64,000 nucleotides of DNA from Actinomycetes bacterium (GTDB lineage Bacteria > Actinomycetota > Acidimicrobiia > Acidimicrobiales > RAAP-2): the NCBI GenBank assembly GCA_021793515.1, contig JAJYSP010000013.1:1-64000 (forward strand), given 5' to 3'. This document shows, one piece after another, positions 37,948 to 45,442 of the stretch (its first letter is position 1; every line of letters begins with the position of its first letter). The notes below the pieces were generated by a model. That model saw nothing but the letters and a program-made list of their open reading frames with translations. It was not told where the DNA came from and searched no databases. Position numbers and translations under genes: made by a program.

Positions 37948-38601
37948 TCAGTCGTTCAGTCGCCGAGTGACGTAGGCGTTCGCCTCCGCCCAGCGCGCGT
38001 TGGCGATGAACTCGCCGAGCAGGACCGGGTCCTTGGTCGCGGGGTCGGACTCGACACAGGACCGCGCGTCGACCCCGAAGACCGGGTAGTTCTGGACTAC
38101 CTCGACCACGTTGGTCGCACTCAACCCGCCCGAGACAATGATTGGTCGTGCAACGTCGCCGTCGGCGAAAATCGACAGGCAGTCCTCCAGTGCGTCACGC
38201 TCGTCTAGTTCGGGCATCGCGAAGTAGTCGACCAGTTGCTCGACGCCAGTGCGAATCGAGTCCCCCGGTCCCACCGAGCGGATGACCGTGTTCACGCGTT
38301 CTGAGACGTAACGGATCTCCTCGACGGTCATACGGCCGGTGAGCTGGGCGGCGTGCAGCCCGAGCCGGTTCGTCACATCGACGATCCGTTGGGGCATCTC
38401 GTTGCGGAACGTGCCCACGGTGAACGTCCCCGCCGGCAAGCGGTGAATGATGTCGCGCGCGTCATCACTGCCGATTCGTTGGGGGGTCGGGCCAAAGTCG
38501 AAGGCCACCGCGTTGGCCCCGAGGCCGATCGACATCAGCGCATCTTGCTCGGTCGTCACCCCCGAGACCATGATGAAGAGTTCTTCGACGAACAGACGCA
38601 C
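37948..38601 (-). CDS. TrpF-like barrel protein lacking catalytic residues
   Basis: The 217-aa product follows phosphoribosylanthranilate isomerase: VSGVTTEQDA at 12-21, FDFGPTPQR at 34-42, VGTFRN at 62-67, QLTG at 86-89, SGGLSATNVVEVV at 157-169, GVDARSCVES at 176-185 and KD at 190-191. However, the catalytic Cys of the KICG motif is Ser13, and the LDxxxGGTG segment with the general acid is replaced by FAMPELDERDA at 127-137. QLHG has become QLTG. Tryptophan-pathway isomerase activity is therefore doubtful. It has no trp neighbours. The start is GTG 38601 with GAGGTCCTG before it. It may bind a sugar phosphate or have a new activity. Confidence 0.65.
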   Translation of the reverse strand: MRLFVEELFIMVSGVTTEQDALMSIGLGANAVAFDFGPTPQRIGSDDARDIIHRLPAGTFTVGTFRNEMPQRIVDVTNRLGLHAAQLTGRMTVEEIRYVSERVNTVIRSVGPGDSIRTGVEQLVDYFAMPELDERDALEDCLSIFADGDVARPIIVSGGLSATNVVEVVQNYPVFGVDARSCVESDPATKDPVLLGEFIANARWAEANAYVTRRLND

Positions 38602-38637
38602 CAGGACCTCCTAGGCGAACGCTAACGCACCGTTAGC

Positions 38638-39330
38638 TCACGCCAGCGCTTCGACGCTCACGGCCGACGGTGGTTCCACCGTAAGCAGCGTCCGGTGCGC
38701 GAAGCCCAGGGCGAGGATTCCCCCGTCGTCCGGAGCCGAGGAGGTCACCCCGGACGGTCCCGCTGGGCCCGCCGAACGCAGGAACGCGTCGATCGCCTCG
38801 ATGGACTCGCCACGGGCCCGCATGAGCCGCCAGGGCACGCTCGACGCGCGCGCGTCGAGTCGACCCACGAGCTCTTGACCGGTGAAGCACCCCTTGCTGA
38901 AGGACACTGTTCGCGCCACGAAACGTGATCCGTAGGACTGGGCCACCAGGCGAGCGACGAACTCCTCGGCGCCCGGCCACCCGTCTCTGATCGCCGCCAC
39001 GCGGCTCGGGTAGGGGCCGGAAACCTCGCGCTGACTCGTAATAGTCAGGCGCGCCCGGAGCCGGAATCGATTGAGCCGCGCGAGCACCGCGTCGTGCGTC
39101 GCGTCGGGCACGACGAGTTCAAGTCCGGCTTCGACCGGCTTGAGCACACCAGCACTGACGACCGTCCCGTCGGGGTCGAGCACCGCCGTCCAGCGCGGCC
39201 ACGCACCATCTCCCTCGAGGTCCTGGCTCACCTGGGACTGTAGGAACGTCACCGCATCCTCACCCACGACGCGCAACGCGCACCAATCGCGGTCGCCCTG
39301 CGTCGGGGCCGAGTCGTCCTGCATCGCCAC
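38638..39330 (-). CDS. ygfZ: YgfZ/GcvT-like folate-binding Fe-S assembly protein
   Basis: The 230-aa product carries the YgfZ signature SFSKGCFTGQELVGRLDAR (K146 and C148) and an N-terminal GcvT-like half (LRVVGEDAVTFLQSQVSQDL). YgfZ proteins bind tetrahydrofolate and support Fe-S cluster enzymes. It is shorter than E. coli YgfZ (about 326 aa), like many actinobacterial forms. The start is GTG 39330 or ATG 39324. It is divergent from a small gene at 39373. Confidence 0.85.
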   Translation of the reverse strand: MAMQDDSAPTQGDRDWCALRVVGEDAVTFLQSQVSQDLEGDGAWPRWTAVLDPDGTVVSAGVLKPVEAGLELVVPDATHDAVLARLNRFRLRARLTITSQREVSGPYPSRVAAIRDGWPGAEEFVARLVAQSYGSRFVARTVSFSKGCFTGQELVGRLDARASSVPWRLMRARGESIEAIDAFLRSAGPAGPSGVTSSAPDDGGILALGFAHRTLLTVEPPSAVSVEALA

Positions 39331-39372
39331 TACAGTATGCGCCGAGCCGCGCGAGTGAACCGAAACGGACCG

Positions 39373-39561
39373 ATGACCGTACAGAGTGAATTGAACACGA
39401 TCACCTCGACCTTGGAGGAACTGGCGACTCGTCTCACCGCACTGGTCGAGGTCGACGGCACCGCGGTCGACAGCGACGTCTACACCGAGTTGGTTGCCGC
39501 CGAACGCGCCGTGACCACGCTGCTACGCCGCCTCAACCGGGTCTCGCGCTCCATGCGCTGA
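39373..39561 (+). CDS. Small hypothetical helical protein (62 aa)
   Basis: I place the start at ATG 39373 (MTVQSELNTIT); the frame is open 12 codons further back, over the ygfZ promoter region. The product is predicted as two helices (LEELATRLTALVEV and YTELVAAERAVTTLLRRL), amphipathic with a basic end (RVSRSMR). No family is recognised. It lies 21 bases ahead of the mycothiol synthase gene on the same strand and is probably co-transcribed. Confidence 0.5.
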   Translation: MTVQSELNTITSTLEELATRLTALVEVDGTAVDSDVYTELVAAERAVTTLLRRLNRVSRSMR

Positions 39562-39582
39562 CCTCACCGGTAGCGTTGACCC

Positions 39583-40440
39583 ATGGCTACGTGGTGTTCG
39601 ACGAGTTCCCTGACGGCCGAACAGCGCCTCGAGGTCCTCGACCTGTTCAACCGCACCGAGAGTGAACTCGGCCGCGAGGCGATCGACGAAGGTCGACGGC
39701 GCACCGTCGTGCACCGAGGGATCGGCGAACACTGGCTGGACCTCGACGGCGACCGCGTACGTCGCTACGCCCTCCTGACCCCGGGCGAACCCGCGAGCGT
39801 CGAGATGTGCGGCGGCGGCGTCGACGAACGCCTGCTCGAGGCGATCTTGACGCGCCACGAGACGGTGGACTGGTGGACCCGCGGTGACGCCGACACCACC
39901 GCAGGGACCGTCGTACGCACCCTCCAACTCTTGCGCGTAACCTTGCCCGTTCGCGTCGAGCACGCGCCCATCGCTCCCGGCGTAATCCGGACTTTCGACC
40001 CCGAGCGTGACGCGCTGAGCTGGCTCGCCCAGAACAACGCGGCCTTCGCCGATCACCCCGAGCAGGGCGCCTGGACCGAGCGTCAGCTCGACGAGCGGCT
40101 CTCGGAGCCCTGGTTCGACCCGTCGGGCTTCTTCCTCCTCGAGATCGACGGCCGCCTCGCCGCCTCGTGCTGGACCAAAGTCCACGAGTTGCACCCCGAT
40201 CGCTTCGGTGAGATCTACGTCATCGCCGTGCACCCAGATTTCCGGGGTCGAGGACTGGGGCGCATGATGGTGTTGCACGGTCTAGACGCCATCCGGCGAA
40301 AGGGCGTCTCGAGCGCGACACTCTTCGTGGACGAGTCCAACGTTGCGGCGCGCGGCCTCTATGAGTCTCTTGGCTTCACACTCGAGCGAGAGGACTGCCT
40401 CGTGCGCTTCAGCGCCCTCGACACACCACTGAAGCGTTAG
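39583..40440 (+). CDS. mshD: Mycothiol synthase (MshD-like acetyltransferase)
   Basis: MshD acetylates Cys-GlcN-Ins with acetyl-CoA in the last step of mycothiol synthesis. The 285-aa product has two GNAT halves. The C-terminal one has WLAQNNAAFADHPEQGAW, WFDPSGFFLLE, CWTKVHELHPDRFGEIYV, then PDFRGRGLGRMMV (acetyl-CoA loop) and AARGLYESLGF. The N-terminal half is degenerate, as usual. Mycothiol is confined to actinobacteria, which supports the taxonomic call. The end overlaps the converging membrane gene by four bases. Confidence 0.88.
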   Translation: MATWCSTSSLTAEQRLEVLDLFNRTESELGREAIDEGRRRTVVHRGIGEHWLDLDGDRVRRYALLTPGEPASVEMCGGGVDERLLEAILTRHETVDWWTRGDADTTAGTVVRTLQLLRVTLPVRVEHAPIAPGVIRTFDPERDALSWLAQNNAAFADHPEQGAWTERQLDERLSEPWFDPSGFFLLEIDGRLAASCWTKVHELHPDRFGEIYVIAVHPDFRGRGLGRMMVLHGLDAIRRKGVSSATLFVDESNVAARGLYESLGFTLEREDCLVRFSALDTPLKR

Positions 40441-41135
40441 CCGCCAACGAGACGGCCCACCCCGAAGGTCACCAGTGCCGCGAGCGCGGTAACGCTGACC
40501 TGGCGCAAGGCCCAGGCGACGACACCCTTTCGGGTGAACCAGCCGATCGAGCCGCCGACCGTCGCGGAACCGATCGCACCGAAGAGGATCGACCAGGGCA
40601 CCTCGTTCCCACTCGCCGACCAAAGCCACGGCAACAGTGGCACGAAGGCGCCGACGGCGAAGGCGATAAGCGAGGAGATCGCGGCCGAGATCGGTGAACC
40701 GGTCGCCGAGGGGTCGATGCCCAGCTCCTCGCGCGTGTGGGTGCGAAGCGCGAGATCGGGGTCTCGCATGAGATCGACCGAGAGCCGCTCGGCCAGTTCC
40801 ATCTCGATGCCCCGGGCTACGAAGATGTCGCGCAGCTCGGCCTGCTCGGCCGCGGGGCTTGACTCGATCGAACGCCGTTCCACGTCGATCTCGTACTCGA
40901 GCAGCTCCTTCTGGGCGCGCATTGAGAGGTACTCGCCCGTGGCCATCGAGAATCCGCCGGCCACGAGTCCGGCCAGTCCCGCGAGGCGCACGACGTCGTG
41001 CCCGGGGTTCGCCCCCGCGAATCCGAGGATCAGCGACACGTTGGTCACCAACCCGTCGCTCACCCCGAAGATCCCCGCCCGCACCCAACCGCCGGAGATC
41101 TGTCGGTGCTCCTCTTCGTGTACGCCTGGCTCCAT
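40437..41135 (-). CDS. VIT1/CCC1-family membrane transporter
   Basis: The 232-aa product (ATG 41135) has the VIT1/CCC1 pattern: a first membrane helix with GIFGVSDGLVTNVSLILGFAG, then GLVAGGFSMATGEYLSMRAQ, a charged cytoplasmic segment of about 70 residues rich in Glu (ELLEYEIDVERR) and three more membrane helices near the C-terminus. Relatives export Fe2+ or Mn2+ into vacuoles or out of cells. The metal-binding domain with several Glu residues is present, so iron or manganese detoxification is the best guess. Confidence 0.85.
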   Translation of the reverse strand: MEPGVHEEEHRQISGGWVRAGIFGVSDGLVTNVSLILGFAGANPGHDVVRLAGLAGLVAGGFSMATGEYLSMRAQKELLEYEIDVERRSIESSPAAEQAELRDIFVARGIEMELAERLSVDLMRDPDLALRTHTREELGIDPSATGSPISAAISSLIAFAVGAFVPLLPWLWSASGNEVPWSILFGAIGSATVGGSIGWFTRKGVVAWALRQVSVTALAALVTFGVGRLVGG

Positions 41136-41209
41136 GCCATCAGTGTACGAGCCCAAGGTGAACGGCTCTTGACGAGAGACCCGAGGATAGGCTCTTCGGG
41201 GAGGTTGCG

Positions 41210-41665
41210 ATGACGACGAGCGTGGCGGGCATCGAGGAGCTGACGACCATGGTGGGCCAGCATCTCGGGTATTCGGAGTTCCAGACGGTGACCCAGGAAC
41301 AGGTCAACCTCTTCGCGGCCGCGACGGGTGACCACCAGTGGATCCACGAAGACGTCGAACGGGCCAAGCAGGGTCCCTTCGGCGGCACGATTGCCCACGG
41401 CTACCTCACACTCTCGCTGTTGCCGGTGCTACTCGGTGGGGTGCTGCGGGTGGACGGCGTGACGATGGGCGTCAACTACGGCACGAACAAGGTTCGCTTC
41501 ACCAACCCCGTCCCCGTGGGCTCGTCAATTCGCGCCGGCGCTACCTTGGCCTCGGTGGAGCCCTTTGAGGGTGGAGCCACCGTCGCGCTCGACACCGTGA
41601 TCGAGATCCGCGACCAGGCCAAGCCCGCCTGCATCGCCCAGGTCATCTACCGGTACTACCGCTGA
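41210..41665 (+). CDS. MaoC-like (R)-specific enoyl-CoA hydratase
   Basis: The 151-aa hot-dog-fold protein has VNLFAAATGDHQWIH (catalytic Asp-His dyad D41-H42 and H45), GGTIAHGYLTLSL and VRFTNPVPVGSSIRA. This fits the MaoC/PhaJ hydratase family. The start is ATG 41210 with GGGGAGG upstream. It lies one to two bases ahead of menG in the same transcript. It could serve fatty-acid oxidation or synthesis, or have a lipid-related role unconnected to quinones. Confidence 0.85.
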   Translation: MTTSVAGIEELTTMVGQHLGYSEFQTVTQEQVNLFAAATGDHQWIHEDVERAKQGPFGGTIAHGYLTLSLLPVLLGGVLRVDGVTMGVNYGTNKVRFTNPVPVGSSIRAGATLASVEPFEGGATVALDTVIEIRDQAKPACIAQVIYRYYR

Positions 41666-41667
41666 CC

Positions 41668-42360
41668 GTGGACCCCAACCGGTTGCCGCAGGGCAACGAG
41701 AAGACCCGTCAGGTGCGCGCGATGTTCGACGCGATCGCCGGACGCTACGAGCTGGTGAACCACCTCATGACCTTCGGCTTGGACGCGCGGTGGCGCCGTC
41801 GCGCCGTGCGCGACCTGCGACTGCCTGCGGCGAGCCTCATCCTGGACATCGCCGCGGGGACGGGCGACTTCACGCGCGAGCTCGAGCGCCAGGGACATCG
41901 CGCCGTGGCGACCGACCTCAGTTTTGGCATGCTGAGCGCCGGAAACGGCATGAAGGTGCGCGTCCAGGCCAACGCCGCCGAACTACCCTTCGCCACGGGC
42001 GTCTTCGACGGGGTGACCTGTGGGTACGCGTTGCGCAACTTCACTGACCTGCGCGCCACACTCGTCGAGATGGGCCGCGTCGTACGTCCCGGGGGTCGCA
42101 TCTCGCTGCTCGAGGTCGCCGAGCCGAGCAGCGCACTGCTGCGCACCGGGTTCCGGATCTGGTTCCGCGGCGTGGTTCCCCTGGTGGGCTCACTCGTATC
42201 GGACCGCAACGCCTATCACTACCTGCCCAAGTCGACGGCGTACCTGCCCCCGACACCGGAACTGGTCGCCATGTTGCGCGACGCCGGCTTCAGCGCCGTC
42301 AACCACCGGTTCGTGATGGGAGGGTTGAGCCAACAGTTCCTCGCCACGAGGTCGGCGTGA
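41668..42360 (+). CDS. menG: Demethylmenaquinone methyltransferase
   Basis: The 230-aa class I SAM methyltransferase has the UbiE/MenG signature: VRAMFDAIAGRYELVNHLMT and DARWRRRAV at the start, motif I LDIAAGTGDF, CGYALRNFTDL and ISLLEVAEP. It methylates demethylmenaquinone, the last step of menaquinone synthesis. The start is GTG 41668. Its stop overlaps menF by four bases, which supports a menaquinone function instead of ubiquinone. Confidence 0.93.
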   Translation: MDPNRLPQGNEKTRQVRAMFDAIAGRYELVNHLMTFGLDARWRRRAVRDLRLPAASLILDIAAGTGDFTRELERQGHRAVATDLSFGMLSAGNGMKVRVQANAAELPFATGVFDGVTCGYALRNFTDLRATLVEMGRVVRPGGRISLLEVAEPSSALLRTGFRIWFRGVVPLVGSLVSDRNAYHYLPKSTAYLPPTPELVAMLRDAGFSAVNHRFVMGGLSQQFLATRSA

Positions 42361-43595
42361 AGTTCCGCCGTACCCGAATTCCCGCCCAGTCGACCCAGGT
42401 GCTGCGGGCGCTCAGCGCACGGAGCGGCTGGCTCGTCGAGTCCCCCACCGTGCTGCGCTGCGGCTTCGGTGGCGCGGTCGACGAGCTCTCCCTCGCTTCG
42501 GGTGTGGACGGGCGCACCGTGGACACGCTGTTCGCGGGACACGAGCTGACCGGCGAGGATGGTCCGGTTGGATCGGGCATCGTCGCCTTTGCGAGCCTGC
42601 CCTTTGACCGCCACGAGCCCGGCCTCCTCGTCATCCCACGCTTCACGATCACCCAGGACCGCGCCGGCGCCGCTTGGCTGAGCGAACGCGTGGGATCACC
42701 GGCCTGGTCACCCCTGCTCGACGAGGTGTCCCTCCCCACCCAAGAGCCCCAATCGATCCGCTCAGTCTCCTATCAGCCCACGCCCGAGGAGTACGCGCAC
42801 CAGGTCGCCCTCGCCGTCGAGATCCTGCGCCGCAAGGAGTTGGACAAGGTCGTGCTCGCGCGCGCGGTCGCTGGGACTGTACCCGAACCCATCGACCCCG
42901 CGGCGATTGCCCAGCGCCTGCGCACCCGTGAGCCCTACTGCACCGTCTACAGCCTCCCGTTGCCCGACGGACGGCGATTCGTCGGCGCGAGCCCCGAACT
43001 GCTCGCGCGGCGCATCGGCGCGTCCATCCAGTTGCACCCGTTGGCGGGCACGATCGCCCTGCCCGCCAACGTCGCGCCCGACGACTACGAGAACTGGCTG
43101 CTCGGCAGTACCAAGAACCTCCACGAGCACGAGTTACTCGTGGACGACCTTGTCGCGCGCCTACGCGACGACTACGAGAACCTCGTCGCCGACCCGACAC
43201 CGTCGATCGTGGCGTTGCGCACGGTGGCCCACCTCGGCACCTGGATCAATGGCGTGCACCAGGGTTCCACCTCAGCGCCCGACGCCCTCGCGATCCTTCG
43301 CCTGCTCCATCCCACCGCCGCGGTGGGCGGCATCCCCCGCGAGCCCGCCACCGCCCTCATCGCCCGTCTCGAGCCGCACGCCCGCGGTCACTACGCCGGG
43401 CCGGTCGGCTGGCTCGACGCCGGGGGTGACGGTGAATGGTGGATCGGGATCCGCGGGGTCATGGTGGGCGCCACGACCTTCGAGGCCTGGGCGGGCGCGG
43501 GCATCGTGAGTGAGTCAGATCCCATCGCCGAACGCGAGGAGACTCGCGACAAGCTAGCGAGCGTCCTGTCCTCGGTACTAGCTGATCGGGTGTGA
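42357..43595 (+). CDS. menF: Isochorismate synthase (MenF-like)
   Basis: The 412-aa chorismate-binding enzyme has KELDKVVLARAV (general-base lysine region), FVGASPELLARR, HPLAGTIALP, LLGSTKNLHEHELLVDDL, TVAHLGTWINGV and LHPTAAVGGIPREPA, all conserved in isochorismate synthases. These feed menaquinone or salicylate-siderophore pathways; coupling to menG indicates menaquinone. GTG 42357 overlaps the menG stop. The end overlaps the converging glycosyltransferase by 18 bases. Confidence 0.92.
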   Translation: MKFRRTRIPAQSTQVLRALSARSGWLVESPTVLRCGFGGAVDELSLASGVDGRTVDTLFAGHELTGEDGPVGSGIVAFASLPFDRHEPGLLVIPRFTITQDRAGAAWLSERVGSPAWSPLLDEVSLPTQEPQSIRSVSYQPTPEEYAHQVALAVEILRRKELDKVVLARAVAGTVPEPIDPAAIAQRLRTREPYCTVYSLPLPDGRRFVGASPELLARRIGASIQLHPLAGTIALPANVAPDDYENWLLGSTKNLHEHELLVDDLVARLRDDYENLVADPTPSIVALRTVAHLGTWINGVHQGSTSAPDALAILRLLHPTAAVGGIPREPATALIARLEPHARGHYAGPVGWLDAGGDGEWWIGIRGVMVGATTFEAWAGAGIVSESDPIAEREETRDKLASVLSSVLADRV

Positions 43596-44309
43596 GCGGG
43601 TCTTCGCGAACGGTCGCTCGACGGCCCACTTGGTCACGAGCCACAGCGCCTCGACAACGATCGCGCTCGACATCTTGGACTCGCCGCGGGTCCGATCAGT
43701 GAAGGAGATTGGCACCTCGGTGATCGAGGCACCGCCGCGTCGGGCCCGAAAGGTCATCTCGATTTGGAAGCCGTAGCCGTCGGCGGTCACGGTCGTGTAG
43801 TCGATCAGTCGTAGTGCCCGGTCCGAGTAGACGCGGTACCCCGCGGTGGAGTCCTTCACCCCGAGCCCGAGCATGATCGAGGCGTACTGATTCCCCCCTC
43901 GCGACAAGAGCAGGCGCAGCAACGACCACTTGGGGATCGACCCGCCGCGCACGTAGCGAGAACCGATGACGACGTCGTGATCGGCCGCGGCGGCGAGCAG
44001 TGTGGGCAGGGCGTTGGGGTCGTGGGAGAAGTCGCAGTCGATCTCGACGAAGTGGTCGTAGCCCCGCTCGAGCCCCCAGGCGAATCCGGCCCGGTACGCC
44101 CCGCCCAGGCCACTCTTGGCCGCGCGTTCGAGCACCGAGATCGAACCCAGCTCACCGGCGAGGTCGCGGGCCCGCCCGGCGGTACCGTCGGGACTCCCAT
44201 CGTCGACGACCAAGATCGACGACTCGGGTACGACGGCGCGCAGCGCGCGCAGCATCGGCTCAATGTTGAGGATTTCGTTGTAGGTCGGCAGTACGACGAG
44301 CGTGCGCAC
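43578..44309 (-). CDS. Polyprenol-phosphate mannosyltransferase (Dpm1/Ppm1 catalytic type)
   Basis: The 243-aa GT-A glycosyltransferase (family 2) has LVVLPTYNEILNI, VVDDGSPDGT (nucleotide site), FVEIDCDFSHDP (metal-binding DxD-like) and KDSTAGYRVYSDRAL, the typical Dpm1 profile. It makes polyprenyl-phosphate-mannose from GDP-mannose at the inner membrane face for protein or lipoglycan mannosylation. There are no membrane helices, as in Ppm1 domain 2. The start is GTG 44309. It is divergent from a flippase-like gene 74 bases away. Confidence 0.88.
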   Translation of the reverse strand: MRTLVVLPTYNEILNIEPMLRALRAVVPESSILVVDDGSPDGTAGRARDLAGELGSISVLERAAKSGLGGAYRAGFAWGLERGYDHFVEIDCDFSHDPNALPTLLAAAADHDVVIGSRYVRGGSIPKWSLLRLLLSRGGNQYASIMLGLGVKDSTAGYRVYSDRALRLIDYTTVTADGYGFQIEMTFRARRGGASITEVPISFTDRTRGESKMSSAIVVEALWLVTKWAVERPFAKTRSHPIS

Positions 44310-44383
44310 CGATCGATTCTACTCATGGCGCCACGGCGCAACAGTGGCCCCACGTCCGCTACGGACGTGTAAGGCTGGTGGGG

Positions 44384-45442
44384 ATGTCGCCCGATACGCC
44401 GAAGCCCCGGTTCTCCGTACCCCGCGAGATCCGCATCACCGTCAGCATCGGGCTCATCGTCTTCGTTTTCGCGTACTTCGTCATCCCCCAGTTCGCCTCG
44501 GGGAGAAAGTCGCTGCACCTGCTCGCGACGATCAACCCCCTCCTCGTGGGAGTCGCAGTCTTGTGTGAGATGGCCGCCATCTACTCCTACGTCGAGTTGA
44601 CGCGTACCGTGCTCTTCCCGTACTCACCCCATCGTTTCGATACCCTGCGCGTCAACCTCGCCGGCCTCGCGATCAGCCACGTGATCCCCGGCGGCACCGC
44701 CCCGGCCGGTGCACTTTCCTATCGGATCTTTAACCAGCTCGGCGTACCCAAGGAGACCAACGCCTTCGGCCTCGCGACCCAGGGCACCGGATCGGCGGTC
44801 GTGCTCAACATCATCTTCTGGTGCGCCCTGGTGGTCTCGATCCCCCTGCGCGGGTTCAACCCCGCCTACGGCTTTGCCGCACTCGCCGGGGTGTTCTTGC
44901 TGCTCGCCTTCTTTGGCACGCTGGTACTGCTCACCCGCGGCCAGCGCCACGCCGACAACTGGATGCGCGCCATCGTCGCCCACATTCCGCGCATCGACCC
45001 CGACAAGGTCTCGGCCCTGCTCGTCAAGATCGCCGACCGGATCACCGTCCTCATCAACAACCGCCGAACGCTCTGGTGGGCCTTTACGTGGGCGGGGCTC
45101 AACTGGCTCTTTGACGCGGGCTGTCTATGGGTTTTCATCTGGTCCTTCGGCCACCTGATCTCGCCCATCGACCTGCTCGTCGCCTACGGGCTCGCCAACG
45201 TCCTCGCTGCGATCCCCATCACGCCGGCCGGGCTCGGCGTCGTCGAGGGTGTGCTCATCCCCACCTTGGTCGGCTTCGGCGTGCCCCACAGCCAGGCGAT
45301 CCTCGCGGTCCTCGCTTACCGTTTGATCAACTTCTGGATCCCAATCCCCATCGGGGGCGTGGCCTACGCGAGCCTCGAGTGGCGAAAGACGCCACCTAGT
45401 GGGTCGATAGCGCCCGGGCCCGGGCCAACGCCCGCCGTTTGA
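44384..45442 (+). CDS. Flippase-like (LPG synthase transmembrane/UPF0104) membrane protein
   Basis: The 352-aa integral membrane protein has about eight hydrophobic segments and the family blocks VNLAGLAISHVIPGGTAPAG, FGLATQGTGSAVVLN and YGLANVLAAIPITPAGLGVVEG. It belongs to the LPG-synthase transmembrane/UPF0104 family, some of whose members flip or transfer lipids. The start is ATG 44384. It is divergent from the polyprenol-phosphate mannose synthase, so a role in translocating a lipid-linked sugar is an attractive guess. Its 3' end overlaps ppk by 47 bases on the other strand. Confidence 0.75.
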   Translation: MSPDTPKPRFSVPREIRITVSIGLIVFVFAYFVIPQFASGRKSLHLLATINPLLVGVAVLCEMAAIYSYVELTRTVLFPYSPHRFDTLRVNLAGLAISHVIPGGTAPAGALSYRIFNQLGVPKETNAFGLATQGTGSAVVLNIIFWCALVVSIPLRGFNPAYGFAALAGVFLLLAFFGTLVLLTRGQRHADNWMRAIVAHIPRIDPDKVSALLVKIADRITVLINNRRTLWWAFTWAGLNWLFDAGCLWVFIWSFGHLISPIDLLVAYGLANVLAAIPITPAGLGVVEGVLIPTLVGFGVPHSQAILAVLAYRLINFWIPIPIGGVAYASLEWRKTPPSGSIAPGPGPTPAV

